Shown: one piece after another, positions 41,814 to 50,342 of the stretch | Numbering within the stretch: the stretch's first letter is position 1 | Layout: every line of letters begins with the position of its first letter | Virus record (IMG/VR): IMGVR_UViG_3300042261_000762 | Coordinates: 40,108 to 104,107 of that record | Length of the DNA: 64,000 nt | Reading direction: 5' to 3' (one strand) | Source: a virus | Notes under the pieces: model-generated | What the model saw: only the letters and a program-made list of their open reading frames with translations | Databases searched by the model: none | Told to the model about the DNA's origin: nothing | Program-made: the position numbers and the translations under genes

Positions 41814-42434
41814 TGGTCTAGCATATATCTCCAACATATTAGATGGCGCTGGATCGTAATCATAAGGCTGTTTAACAACAACATTAGATTCTATTATTTC
41901 AAATCTTTTGGAAATTAGTTCATCCCATTGTTCTTTTGTCCTCATAGATTTGCCTGTATTTATTCCGCCAACATTAACTATTTTAACAGATACGAACAAT
42001 AATCCATTCATTGTAATAGTTCTATGAAATTCATCTAAAATATTTGATGTTTGTTCGTCATTGAAATAATGTAGAGATAATCTTGAAAATATAATATCAA
42101 ACATTCCCTCTCTAAATGGTAATTTTCCTTCACTTATGTCTTGTAATATCCATGTATTATTTGGTAAAATATCTTTTATTTTATTAATAGCAACATCACT
42201 TATATCTATTCCATATACATCATAACCTTTCTTATCAAAATATAAAGCATTAGATCCGTCACCGACTCCAACGTCTAGAACTTTTCCTCTTTTGATAATT
42301 GAAGATATTTTATCTATATTGTTATCTGGAGTGCTTTGTGTATATTTTCCTGTTCCAATTTTACCATATAAATCATTCCACATTTCTGTAGCACTACTAT
42401 ATTGTTCATTTAAGATGTGTGTGAATTTTCTCAT
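41805..42434 (-). CDS. SAM-dependent methyltransferase with CTS-like N-terminus
   Basis: MRKFTHILNEQYSSATEMW is CTS-like. The rest is a class I methyltransferase: motif I VLDVGVGDGSNALYF, motif II YDVYGIDIS, then FDIIFSRLSLHYF and FHRTITMNGLLFVSVK. The substrate is unknown; the fold resembles small-molecule or tRNA-type methylases (TehB/UbiE-like). Overlaps the small ORF upstream by ATGA and converges on the radical SAM gene. Confidence 0.8.
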   Translation of the reverse strand: MRKFTHILNEQYSSATEMWNDLYGKIGTGKYTQSTPDNNIDKISSIIKRGKVLDVGVGDGSNALYFDKKGYDVYGIDISDVAINKIKDILPNNTWILQDISEGKLPFREGMFDIIFSRLSLHYFNDEQTSNILDEFHRTITMNGLLFVSVKIVNVGGINTGKSMRTKEQWDELISKRFEIIESNVVVKQPYDYDPAPSNMLEIYARPLK

Positions 42435-42586
42435 GAATTATAATGCTCTAACTTTTTAGTTATCTCTTGATAAGTTTTTTCAGGAAGAAGTTTTTTAATT
42501 TCGGATATTTCATCCAATATCGGCAATACTACCGCCGTAACTTCTTCTAATTGTCTAAGTAATTTTATTTCTTCTGAATCTGCCAT
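42431..42586 (-). CDS. Small helical protein, 51 aa
   Basis: The ORF runs from an ATG at 42586 to a TGA overlapping the methyltransferase ATG. The product (MADSEEIKLLRQLEEVTAVV and so on) is acidic and helical, related in pattern to the protein at 56245 (DMAKPVLDEIAQ versus VVLPILDEISE). Confidence 0.5.
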   Translation of the reverse strand: MADSEEIKLLRQLEEVTAVVLPILDEISEIKKLLPEKTYQEITKKLEHYNS

Positions 42587-42602
42587 TTTATTTTATTTAT
42601 TA

Positions 42603-43334
42603 TTAAAACCAACCTCCGAAAAAAGAAGTCTGTTGTTTTGGTGGTTTAAGACAAGTAGATTTTGTCCACATATTAAAATAACCAGTTATTAATCCAAGTG
42701 ATGTGTTTGGTACTCTAATTAAATAATCACATTTATCAGTATTTGGAGAATCACAGAGGTTGTGATGTTTGTAACTTACATGATCTATTTTTATTACAGT
42801 TACTTGTTTACCGTGATGTAAATTCCACATATAAGGAAAACAATTAATATCTGGAACATATGTATATACTCCATTTACCTTAATTTTTTCTACTGATTTT
42901 TGATTTTGTTTTCCTGGTCCAGTTCCGTTTTTTATTGTTAAAGTCCCGTCTTTATCATCAATACTCCAATTTCCTGGTTTATGCCAAGGGCCATTTGGAT
43001 CTTTAGATTTCTGCTCTGGTTTAGCGACCGGTTTAGGCTCTGTCTTTTCTTTTTTCTTAAAACATTTGGTCCATGCTATAGTGATATTTCTTTGACATTC
43101 ATTGGCTTTTTTATATCTTTTGGCTTTTGGATACAAAGATTCTATTTCTTTCATCAAAGGCAACGCCATATCAACAAGAAATCTAAGTCTATCTTCCATA
43201 GCTTTATTTGAATTTGAATCTGAATCTGTATTAATAAAAGCTGGCATGCCATCCACGTCTTCAGCATTCTTATCTATTGATTCTGATAAAAACTTTTTAT
43301 AATTTTTATTAATTTTCCCAGTCTTCTTCTCCAT
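42603..43334 (-). CDS. CTS-like protein, 243 aa
   Basis: The ATG at 43334 lies inside the DPYGEEDW codons of the upstream gene in a shifted frame, and the product starts MEKKTGKINKNYKKFLSES, with a CTS-like NYKKFLSESI. A helical domain, a KPEP-rich linker (about residues 95-115) and a cysteine-containing beta domain follow. Function unknown. Confidence 0.62.
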   Translation of the reverse strand: MEKKTGKINKNYKKFLSESIDKNAEDVDGMPAFINTDSDSNSNKAMEDRLRFLVDMALPLMKEIESLYPKAKRYKKANECQRNITIAWTKCFKKKEKTEPKPVAKPEQKSKDPNGPWHKPGNWSIDDKDGTLTIKNGTGPGKQNQKSVEKIKVNGVYTYVPDINCFPYMWNLHHGKQVTVIKIDHVSYKHHNLCDSPNTDKCDYLIRVPNTSLGLITGYFNMWTKSTCLKPPKQQTSFFGGWF

Positions 43335-43644
43335 ATGGATCTTCTTTTGTTATTTTTCTTTTTCCCTGAGGATAATAAGGCACATCTTTGCCACTCATCA
43401 TCATACCCATTCTTATAGCACTTACATAAGAAAATATATTAGCTAATCCCATCTGACTAGCTGTTGTTTGATAGATTTCCGTCCCGTCTTTTATTTTTAA
43501 TACGAACATGTTGTTTTCTGTTACCATTGATAAATGTGGATATATTTTCCAAACCGCGGCCATTATTCCTTTTATGTCGTCAATAGTAACATCATCGCCA
43601 TGTTTCATTTGTTCTTTTAATATATCTTGAAATCTTTTAACCAT
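43309..43644 (-). CDS. CTS-like protein with C-terminal DPYGEEDW tag
   Basis: MVKRFQDILKEQMKHG is CTS-like; the protein ends KRKITKE and DPYGEEDWEN. Between them is a small domain with IDDIKGIMAAVWKIYP. The tag codons also hold the start codon of the next gene. Confidence 0.66.
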   Translation of the reverse strand: MVKRFQDILKEQMKHGDDVTIDDIKGIMAAVWKIYPHLSMVTENNMFVLKIKDGTEIYQTTASQMGLANIFSYVSAIRMGMMMSGKDVPYYPQGKRKITKEDPYGEEDWEN

Positions 43645-44216
43645 TACTTCATGTTATTTTCATATCTTAATTTTAACAACAAATAATCAGTAACTAAATC
43701 GTGGATTTTAATATTATCTATATCACCCAAACTTACTTTAACTACTCTATTTTCTTCTGTTATTTTTACGCTAGATTGTTTATAATCGTTATAATTTATA
43801 TTTAATAAACATATATGGTATTGACCAACATTATTATCTCCTTTGAATAATACTTTATCTACTTCTATTGGAAAAAGATTATTAAGTACTACTCCCGTTT
43901 TTTCATAAAGTATTCTTCTAACATTTTGCGTTGGAGTTTGATCATCATTAAAATCATCTTTGATGGTAGTAAGATAAAAATCTACTGTATTATATTCTGA
44001 TTTATCTTTATATTTGAACTTAAAAGCAGGACATTTTTCATATTTTAGAAGTATAAATCCATCGTCTTTGAAATATGGAAGTATTACGACTTGAGCGTTG
44101 CTTATAATAATATCTTTATCATCGAACTTTATAATAGATATTTCATCATTCTTGAAAAGATCTTCATTTGATTTTGTTTTTGGTTCATTCTTTTTTATTT
44201 TTGTAAATTTTTCCAT
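43644..44216 (-). CDS. Possible Nudix-like protein
   Basis: The middle part follows a Nudix order: AFKFKYKDKSEYN, then PTQNVRRILYEKTGVVL, a degenerate Nudix box lacking the first Gly and several Glu residues, so catalysis is doubtful. The basic N-terminus MEKFTKIKKNEPK is a poor CTS match. One-base overlap with the next gene. Confidence 0.45.
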   Translation of the reverse strand: MEKFTKIKKNEPKTKSNEDLFKNDEISIIKFDDKDIIISNAQVVILPYFKDDGFILLKYEKCPAFKFKYKDKSEYNTVDFYLTTIKDDFNDDQTPTQNVRRILYEKTGVVLNNLFPIEVDKVLFKGDNNVGQYHICLLNINYNDYKQSSVKITEENRVVKVSLGDIDNIKIHDLVTDYLLLKLRYENNMK

Positions 44217-44231
44217 ATTTATTTAATTTTT

Positions 44232-44582
44232 TTATCTTTCTAATTTTCCTACAAAAATTAAAGATCTGTCAACTTGAGCTTGCATGTAAGGATCTTCTTC
44301 TCCCCTGTTTCCATTATTAAAATTTATATTTATAAATTCATCTATGTTTTCACCTATTACTTTAGTCCTGGTATCTACAATATTCGGTCCTATTACGTTT
44401 TGATTAATATTCCAAATTATATAAACATATCCTCTAATAAAATGGTTTTCATAATTTCTTGTGCATAAATATATGTTATTCATACTTGTTATTTCCTGTT
44501 CTTCTACAGGATTCCATATTTCCTCACCATATGGATCTATTTTATTAAATTTCTCAAATGTCTTTATTATGCTTTTTTCCAT
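44232..44582 (-). CDS. CTS-like protein with N-terminal DPYGEE tag
   Basis: MEKSIIKTFEKFNKI is joined directly to DPYGEEIWNP. The remainder is a small beta-rich domain (IYLCTRNYENHFIRGYVYI). Overlaps the upstream gene by 16 bases. Confidence 0.64.
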   Translation of the reverse strand: MEKSIIKTFEKFNKIDPYGEEIWNPVEEQEITSMNNIYLCTRNYENHFIRGYVYIIWNINQNVIGPNIVDTRTKVIGENIDEFININFNNGNRGEEDPYMQAQVDRSLIFVGKLER

Positions 44583-44932
44583 AATCCGTCAAATTCTCCT
44601 TTTTTTAGTTGAGATCCGTCTGCTGTTACTAACCTATAATCGCCTGGTTTATTATTATCTATTAATAATTTAGCTCTTTCAAGATTAAATTTTAAAACTC
44701 TTTCGTCTCTATACTTAATGTTTTTTCCACCAGACATCGCTGTAAATTGGTTAAACTTACCATCTCTCATTTGCGTTAGAAAAAATTTTTTACCATGTTC
44801 CACTTTAAATATAGCCCATCCTCTTTCATACCAAGGCAAATCATCTTCAAAATCTTCTTCAGTATTATCTACTTCATCGAAATTACCTTTTTTATACCAT
44901 TTGATAGAAAATTCTTCAAACATCTTAACCAT
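44567..44932 (-). CDS. CTS-like protein, 121 aa
   Basis: MVKMFEEFSIKWYKKGNF starts with a CTS-like stretch and then the KWYKKGNF element also found in the 17901 protein (KWYKNGNF). No tag. A small alpha/beta domain follows. Confidence 0.62.
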   Translation of the reverse strand: MVKMFEEFSIKWYKKGNFDEVDNTEEDFEDDLPWYERGWAIFKVEHGKKFFLTQMRDGKFNQFTAMSGGKNIKYRDERVLKFNLERAKLLIDNNKPGDYRLVTADGSQLKKGEFDGLWKKA

Positions 44933-45548
44933 TTATATTAATTAATTTTTCAAAAGCCTCTTCCACTAATTGTGGACTTAATAATGTAATATCTGAAATA
45001 TTAAAATCACCTTCATTTCCTAAATTCCATCTCTGTATGACTCTTATAGAAACCTTATCCATCGGTTTCGAATCAAGAACATGCGGGGCATCATCTACTT
45101 GAACATCAGATTGATCCCATTTATCTAATGATCTAGGAACAAAAGATATATCATCATAAGGTATTTTATATTTTCTTATCCAGTCCATTGCTCCTTGTTG
45201 AGCATTCTTTCCAGGTTGGCATGTAACTATTCTAACCAAAATACCATTATTTTGTGTGTATTCATACACTTCTCTCATCGTTTCTACTGCTCCTACATAT
45301 GGTTTTGAATTTTTCCACATTTCATATCTATGATCGTCTATCCATTTATAAGGATCCATCCCATTATAGTCTAAAGAATGGTACCAATACCAGTCTGATA
45401 CTTGATTCGATGGAATGAATTTATTACCTGGAAAACATTTAGAATAAACGCAATTGAAGCTTTCGGCAAAATCGTTCAAGACTCCATCCAAATCTATTCC
45501 CAGTACCTTTTCATTTAAATGGTTGAATTTTTCGAAAGTTTTTAACAT
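44925..45548 (-). CDS. 5'(3')-deoxyribonucleotidase-like HAD with CTS-like N-terminus
   Basis: MLKTFEKFNHLNEKVLG is CTS-like and runs into the HAD nucleophile motif GIDLDGVLNDF (residues 17-27). VRIVTCQPG supplies motif II and VQVDDAPHVL motif IV. The layout matches the NT5C/NrdF2-like family of 5'(3')-deoxyribonucleotidases, which dephosphorylate dNMPs. The promoter element is 21 bases upstream. Confidence 0.78.
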   Translation of the reverse strand: MLKTFEKFNHLNEKVLGIDLDGVLNDFAESFNCVYSKCFPGNKFIPSNQVSDWYWYHSLDYNGMDPYKWIDDHRYEMWKNSKPYVGAVETMREVYEYTQNNGILVRIVTCQPGKNAQQGAMDWIRKYKIPYDDISFVPRSLDKWDQSDVQVDDAPHVLDSKPMDKVSIRVIQRWNLGNEGDFNISDITLLSPQLVEEAFEKLINING

Positions 45549-45569
45549 TAAGAAATCTTTGTTTTATGC

Positions 45570-45582
45570 TATATATAAAAAA
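45570..45582 (-). promoter_or_regulatory. Candidate phage promoter, minus strand
   Basis: Minus-strand TTTTTTATATATA, 21 bases before the ATG at 45548. It is divergent from the element at 45595. Confidence 0.5.
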
Positions 45583-45594
45583 CTAAAAATATAA

Positions 45595-45605
45595 TTTAAT
45601 ATATA
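45595..45605 (+). promoter_or_regulatory. Candidate phage promoter
   Basis: TTTAATATATA upstream of the gene at 45674 (68-base leader). A host-like TATCTTAG (one mismatch to TAnnTTTG) also lies about 30 bases before that start. Confidence 0.4.
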
Positions 45606-45673
45606 CGAAAGAGATATTTTGTTTTATTTAAAAAACGCTGTATCTTAGCTGTACAAAAAACAATTTTGAAAAT

Positions 45674-46246
45674 ATGAAATTTGGACAATTTTTAAGAAAA
45701 AAATCTCAAGAAGATAGAAAAGATGAATGGATTGAACAACCAATAAATCCAATCATGGAACAAAGATATGGTGACGATGACGATGACGATGATCGTCCTG
45801 GAAAATATCCGCCAAAGAAAGGAAAACCTGGTAAAGAAGAAAAATCTCATAAAGAATTTTATCCTGGGGATATATTAGTTTTGGTTGATAATAAACCATC
45901 TAGGAAAGTTCCACAAGATGCTTGGGATTTTCTTATGACATATAAAGAATTTAAGGTAAGAAAAATAAACGATAAAGGGCAACTAGATCTTGGTTGTCTA
46001 ATATCTAAAAATACTCCTGAAGGTGGTGTAGAAAAAAGATATATGTTCTCACCTAATAGATTCGAACTTAAGAATGCAAGACCTGAAGGATGGGTGAAAC
46101 CAGTTCCAGAAGGAGGAATAAAACCACTTGAAGTAGACGAAGATGGTAATCCTGTTACCGCTCCTGGATTTGCTTCAGAAGATGGTCCACATATGGATGT
46201 TAGAGCAACAGCACCTGGATTCTGGGATAATTTTCCTCTAAGATAA
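45674..46246 (+). CDS. CTS-like acidic protein, 190 aa
   Basis: MKFGQFLRKKSQED is a short CTS-like start, followed by an acidic DDDDDDD stretch near residue 37, a lysine/glycine linker and a KOW-like domain (YPGDILVLVDNKPSRK). After the TAA at 46244-46246 the same frame stays open for 25 codons to 46325 and encodes another acidic run (DLTDDDDDENVGRAYIA). The stop may be a mutation, error or read-through site. Confidence 0.65.
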   Translation: MKFGQFLRKKSQEDRKDEWIEQPINPIMEQRYGDDDDDDDRPGKYPPKKGKPGKEEKSHKEFYPGDILVLVDNKPSRKVPQDAWDFLMTYKEFKVRKINDKGQLDLGCLISKNTPEGGVEKRYMFSPNRFELKNARPEGWVKPVPEGGIKPLEVDEDGNPVTAPGFASEDGPHMDVRATAPGFWDNFPLR

Positions 46247-46343
46247 GCAGATTTGAGTGAATTCCGTTACGATTTAACCGATGACGATGATGATGAAAAT
46301 GTCGGTAGAGCTTATATAGCTTAATTTAAATAACAAAAAAAAA

Positions 46344-46373
46344 GAGATCCGATTAATTCGGATCTCTTTTTTT
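46344..46373. terminator. Bidirectional terminator
   Basis: A 9-bp stem GAGATCCGA / TCGGATCTC with loop TTAAT is flanked by A8-9 and T7 runs, between convergent genes. It should work on both strands. Confidence 0.88.
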
Positions 46374-46395
46374 GCGATAAAGTAAGTGAGTCGGA

Positions 46396-46806
46396 TTATT
46401 GTTTTATTGTTTTTAATTTATTAAGCCCCCAGAATATATCAACTATTCTACATTTAATAACACCGTAATATGGTTGTGCATTCCAACTTGTTGATTTCTG
46501 CGGTTTTTGTAACAAAGCAGTTACCCAGATTATATCTCCTCTTTTAACTTCTTTTACTCCGAGATCAGCGTTAAAAGTAGGTCCGCCTGATATGTTTTCT
46601 TCTAATTTAGCTATTCTATCTTTATCGGTTATGACTGAAGTTACCTGAACTATCTCAACTGGATCCGTAATTTTTTCTATATCGCCATTCTCCAGTTCTC
46701 TTAAAGCAATAATATCCGATGAAAGTTGATCAAATTCTTTTTTTCTTTTGAACTCTTTTACTTTTCCTTTTTTATATTCTTCAAAGTCTTTAGTTATATC
46801 AGACAT
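46396..46806 (-). CDS. Hypothetical protein, 136 aa
   Basis: N-terminal basic helix (KDFEEYKKGKVKEFKRKKEF) and a beta-rich C-terminal domain (KRGDIIWVTALLQKPQ). The start MSDITKDFEEYKK is a weak CTS match. Unrecognised. Confidence 0.58.
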   Translation of the reverse strand: MSDITKDFEEYKKGKVKEFKRKKEFDQLSSDIIALRELENGDIEKITDPVEIVQVTSVITDKDRIAKLEENISGGPTFNADLGVKEVKRGDIIWVTALLQKPQKSTSWNAQPYYGVIKCRIVDIFWGLNKLKTIKQ

Positions 46807-46829
46807 TATTTTCTTTAATATTTTTTAAC

Positions 46830-47186
46830 TTACCAATCTTCCTCTCCGTAAGGATCTACACTTCTCATTCTATCTTTTAATTGTTGTTTCTTGATCATCC
46901 ACTTATCAAAATCTTTTTTTTTAAGAAAATTGTTATGCCATTGAGTTCCTATTAGTATTCCGGATTCTATATCTATTATATCAAGAAGACCGTCTGATCT
47001 AGAATCAGTAACTCTATATGCATTACCTGTAGTTAGATAACGATTTGTGAATGTGCTATAAATAATATCTCCAACATCAAATGGTTGTTTTGGACCTTTT
47101 CCTTTAGGATGTTTCATTTCAGGAGCCCTGTGTGGAAGATTTGTCTCATATATGTATCTTTCAAATGATCTTATATTATTAAGCAT
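46830..47186 (-). CDS. CTS-like protein with C-terminal DPYGEEDW
   Basis: MLNNIRSFERYIYETNLP is CTS-like. The sequence ends exactly with DPYGEEDW and a stop, so here the tag is the C-terminus itself. The centre (FDVGDIIYSTFTNRYLTTG) looks like a small barrel. Overlaps the membrane-protein gene by eight bases. Confidence 0.66.
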   Translation of the reverse strand: MLNNIRSFERYIYETNLPHRAPEMKHPKGKGPKQPFDVGDIIYSTFTNRYLTTGNAYRVTDSRSDGLLDIIDIESGILIGTQWHNNFLKKKDFDKWMIKKQQLKDRMRSVDPYGEEDW

Positions 47187-47664
47187 TATTTCTCGATCTT
47201 TTTTGACTTCTTTTTAAATCGGATACCTCTTTTAATAAAAGATCCATAGTTTCTTTTATTTTTTTATATTCTTCGTCTTCTTCATCGTCTTCTTCTGAAA
47301 ATTCTTCAACATCTTCCTGAATGTCTTCAACATCTTCCTGAATGTCTTCAACATCTTCCTGAATATCCTCTACGTCTTCTTGAATTTCTTCAACGTCTTT
47401 TTGAATATCTTCAACATCAGAAGCAACAGATTCAAGTTTTTTGGCTTGAAAATTAACACTCATTTGAATAAATATAGAGAGGTAGATTGCTTCTAAAGAT
47501 ACTATTGTAGTTAATACTAATAGTACAGTGCTGATGTCTATTCCTAGAACATATAGAACGAAAAATACTATAAAAAGAACTGTATGAATAATTAATGATT
47601 CAACTGATCCTATCCATTTGATAGCTTTAGCTGAAAATGTCTCAAGTACCTCCCTTTTAATCAT
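47179..47664 (-). CDS. DUF1003-like membrane protein with heptad-repeat coiled coil
   Basis: Two membrane segments (LIIHTVLFIVFFVLYVLGI and VLLVLTTIVSLEAIYLSIF) with SIFIQMSVN match the DUF1003/iron-permease-like family. A cytoplasmic tail of about five VEDIQED heptads forms a long acidic coiled coil, encoded by near-perfect 21-bp repeats. It may anchor or organise a complex at the membrane; it is not a transporter by size. Confidence 0.65.
   Translation of the reverse strand: MIKREVLETFSAKAIKWIGSVESLIIHTVLFIVFFVLYVLGIDISTVLLVLTTIVSLEAIYLSIFIQMSVNFQAKKLESVASDVEDIQKDVEEIQEDVEDIQEDVEDIQEDVEDIQEDVEEFSEEDDEEDEEYKKIKETMDLLLKEVSDLKRSQKRSRNNA
47304..47418 (-). repeat. 21-bp tandem repeat (heptad coding)
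   Basis: About five copies of a 21-bp unit, each encoding one VEDIQED-type heptad. Copies near the centre are identical or differ by a base, suggesting recent expansion. Confidence 0.8.
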
Positions 47665-47717
47665 ATGTTAATCTCCTTATCCCATTTTAAATGAATTTAT
47701 TTCTTTATTATTTATAT

Positions 47718-49310
47718 TTACTCTGCTGGTGGTATTACCATCGGAGCGAACTTTTTCTTGACTTTAATATTATAATGAGTCAATCTTTGAAGTGTTCCTT
47801 CTTTACCAATAATTTCCATTATATCAAACAGAGAAGGACCATATCCCATTCCAGTTAAAACAAGTCTTAAAATTGGAGCAATATCTCCAAATTGAAGATT
47901 GTTTTGTGCTACATATCCTTCAAAAGCCTTTTGAATATTTTCTGAGCTCCATTCAGATACAGTTGCTAAGGCGTCTTTTAAACCAGCTAGAATTGCAGGA
48001 CTTTTATCGTTCCATTTATTTTTAACTGTTTTTTCATCAAAATTCGTTGGTGGTTTGAATAAATACATAGAAGCTTCATAAATATCACCAATGAAATTGG
48101 CCTTACCTTTATTCATTTGAACCATTTTTGCTACGGTTCTATCAGGAAGATTAATTCCTTTTTCTTTTAGAATAGGAATAAGTTTAGCTGTACATTCTTC
48201 ATCAGATACTTGTTTTAAGTATTGACCATTGTACCATTTAGCTTTATCAATATTAAATTTAGCTCCTGCTCTACCACAACGCTCTAATGAGAATGCAGCG
48301 ATAAGTTCATCCATACTCATTATTTCTTGTTCTGTTCCTGGATTCCAACCTAAGAAAGCTAAGAAGTTTACAAAAGCTTCTGGGAAATATCCTTCTTCTT
48401 TATATTTTAATGTAAATACGGAAAATCCTAAATCTTCAGCATTACGTTTTGATAATTTTCCGGCTCCGCCTGGGTTAAGTAAGAGAGCCAAGTGGGCAAA
48501 TTTAGGAACTTCCCATCCTAAAGATTTGTACAGAAAAACATGAAGCGGGGCACTTGGAAGCCACTCTTCACCACGAATTACATGACTCGTTTTCATTAAA
48601 TGGTCATCAACTATGTTAGCTAAGTGATATGTTGGAAGACCATCCGACTTGAACAGAACTTTATCATCAAGTGTATTTGTGTTAGCTTCAACGTTACCTC
48701 TGATAACATCCTCTACAACTATAATTTCATTTTCTGGAAACTTCGCTCTGATTACATGAGGAGTATTCTTAGCAAGTAAGTTTTGTACTTCTTCTGAACT
48801 CATTGTAAGTGAGTTCTTCATTGTCATTCTAGTAGTATGATCATATTGTGGTGATGCTACCCCTTTTTCGATCAATTTGGATTTCATATTTTCGATATCG
48901 TCTGGAGTATCAAAACAATAATATGCGTGACCTTTATCAATAAGTTCCTTGGCATATTTTGGATAAATATCATATCTCTCAGACTGACGATATGGACCAT
49001 ATGGTCCACCGATCCATGGGGCTTCATCCGGAGCAATTCCCATCCAATCTAATGATTTTTTAATATAATCTTCCGCTCCTTGAACGAAACGCTGTTGGTC
49101 TGTATCTTCTATTCTAAGATAGAATACGCCATTATATTTTTTAGCAAAAAGGTAATTATAAAGAGCTGTTCTTGCTCCACCAATATGCAAAAGTCCCGTA
49201 GGACTGGGAGCGAATCTGGTGCGAACCGTCCCAGATACACTTTCTTTCATCATACCAACGAATTTTTCAAATTCAGTAATGTTTATTAAATTCATGTTTT
49301 TCATGTTCAT
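47718..49310 (-). CDS. gltX: Glutamyl-tRNA synthetase with CTS-like extension
   Basis: A full GluRS: RFAPSPTGLLHIGGARTALY (HIGH region), LRIEDTDQQRFVQGAEDYI, RGEEWLPSAPLH and the KMSKS variant KLSKR near residue 285, then an anticodon-binding domain. Its sequence type is that of Bacteroidota GluRS. About 30 extra residues precede the catalytic core and include TEFEKFVGMMKESV, like the CTS of other genes here. It should charge the phage tRNA-Glu copies; whether it can misacylate tRNA-Gln is unknown. A complete aminoacyl-tRNA synthetase in a phage is unusual. Confidence 0.93.
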   Translation of the reverse strand: MNMKNMNLINITEFEKFVGMMKESVSGTVRTRFAPSPTGLLHIGGARTALYNYLFAKKYNGVFYLRIEDTDQQRFVQGAEDYIKKSLDWMGIAPDEAPWIGGPYGPYRQSERYDIYPKYAKELIDKGHAYYCFDTPDDIENMKSKLIEKGVASPQYDHTTRMTMKNSLTMSSEEVQNLLAKNTPHVIRAKFPENEIIVVEDVIRGNVEANTNTLDDKVLFKSDGLPTYHLANIVDDHLMKTSHVIRGEEWLPSAPLHVFLYKSLGWEVPKFAHLALLLNPGGAGKLSKRNAEDLGFSVFTLKYKEEGYFPEAFVNFLAFLGWNPGTEQEIMSMDELIAAFSLERCGRAGAKFNIDKAKWYNGQYLKQVSDEECTAKLIPILKEKGINLPDRTVAKMVQMNKGKANFIGDIYEASMYLFKPPTNFDEKTVKNKWNDKSPAILAGLKDALATVSEWSSENIQKAFEGYVAQNNLQFGDIAPILRLVLTGMGYGPSLFDIMEIIGKEGTLQRLTHYNIKVKKKFAPMVIPPAE

Positions 49311-49420
49311 CTTTTATTTTTTATAATCCAATTATATCCTAAATATTTATAATTATTTTTAATTATACTTCTGAAATTAATTTTTAATTTTTTTCTTAAT
49401 TCGTAAATAGAATTATATAT
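49307..49420 (-). pseudogene. Homing endonuclease remnant (NUMOD-like)
   Basis: A minus-strand frame ending in a TGA that overlaps the gltX start encodes NSIYELRKKLKINFRSII, then YLGYNWIIKNKR, resembling the NUMOD1-type C-terminal module of GIY-YIG/HNH endonucleases. No start or catalytic part is left. The rest of the gap to 49462 is AT-rich with no gene. Confidence 0.45.
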
Positions 49421-49462
49421 TTTTATTATAATGTGTATATGTATTGTTTATCTTTCATTCTA

Positions 49463-49939
49463 TTAAAAAAGCCAGTTTTCTTCTGGTTTGTAATCATTCA
49501 TATAATCGTTTATAATATCTTTTAATTTTTTATCTTCTCTTTCATCCCAATTTTCTTCGCTATATGGGTCTATATCAGATTCTTCTTCTACACTTTCCCA
49601 TACTTCTTCACCATAAGGATCTTCTGGATGTTCTTCCATCCATCTTAATCTTTTTATTTCAAATTCTTCTAATTTTCTTTTATATTTTTCTATTGTTTCT
49701 TTTGGAGCTTTTAATAGAAGTTTTTCTCCAACTATGTGACAAAATGGTTCTTCGTTGTCTATAAAACACACCTTGAATCTTCTAGGCCCGTGTTGGTATC
49801 CACGATAAGGTAAAGGAACTTCATCTATTATTTTAACAATACCTTTTTCTAGATGATTAAAATTTCCATTATAGATTGCATAATCTCCAACGTTTAAATC
49901 TCCTAATTGTTCATTTACAAAACTGTTAAAATTTAACAT
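49463..49939 (-). CDS. CTS-like protein with two tags
   Basis: MLNFNSFVNEQLGDLNVGDY is an excellent CTS match (SFVNEQ). A KOW-like barrel (VGDYAIYNGNFNHLEKGIV) follows, then DPYGEEVWES and DPYSEENWDE in the last 50 residues. No enzymatic motif. Confidence 0.7.
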   Translation of the reverse strand: MLNFNSFVNEQLGDLNVGDYAIYNGNFNHLEKGIVKIIDEVPLPYRGYQHGPRRFKVCFIDNEEPFCHIVGEKLLLKAPKETIEKYKRKLEEFEIKRLRWMEEHPEDPYGEEVWESVEEESDIDPYSEENWDEREDKKLKDIINDYMNDYKPEENWLF

Positions 49940-49947
49940 TAATTTTT

Positions 49948-50334
49948 TTATTTTTTTCTATAATTCAATTCATAATAATCTATATATCCTGTACCATTAC
50001 ATTCTGGACAATCAACTTCTTCGCCTGTGTCTTGGTCTGTCCATCCACCTTCTCCTCCACATTCATCACACATTTCATCATCTCTGTCACCACATAATTG
50101 CTTTAATTCTTCGTCTGTATAATTTAAAAGAGACTGTCTTATTAAATCACTTATGAAGTGTCTATAATCATAAGGATTATTAATTAGATCCTCTATTATA
50201 TCAGAAATCATTCTATCTCTATCTAATTCCATTGGTTTTTCATTCCAATTTTCTTCTCCATAAGGGTCTAATATATTATCCATGTCTTTTTTGTTTTCGA
50301 ATGCAAAATTATGAAAATTTTTTATATTTTCCAT
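49948..50334 (-). CDS. Tagged CTS-like protein with DnaJ-type zinc finger
   Basis: I choose the ATG at 50334 (MENIKNFHNFAFEN); a TTG upstream would start inside the previous gene's tag. DPYGEENWNE is near residue 25, and the C-terminus has CDECGGEG and CPECNGTG, a single DnaJ-type zinc site. Confidence 0.68.
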   Translation of the reverse strand: MENIKNFHNFAFENKKDMDNILDPYGEENWNEKPMELDRDRMISDIIEDLINNPYDYRHFISDLIRQSLLNYTDEELKQLCGDRDDEMCDECGGEGGWTDQDTGEEVDCPECNGTGYIDYYELNYRKK

Positions 50335-50342
50335 CAAAATTT

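Noticed and set aside
43644-44216. A functional Nudix hydrolase
   Set aside because: The Nudix box lacks key Gly and Glu residues; kept only as a weak fold suggestion.
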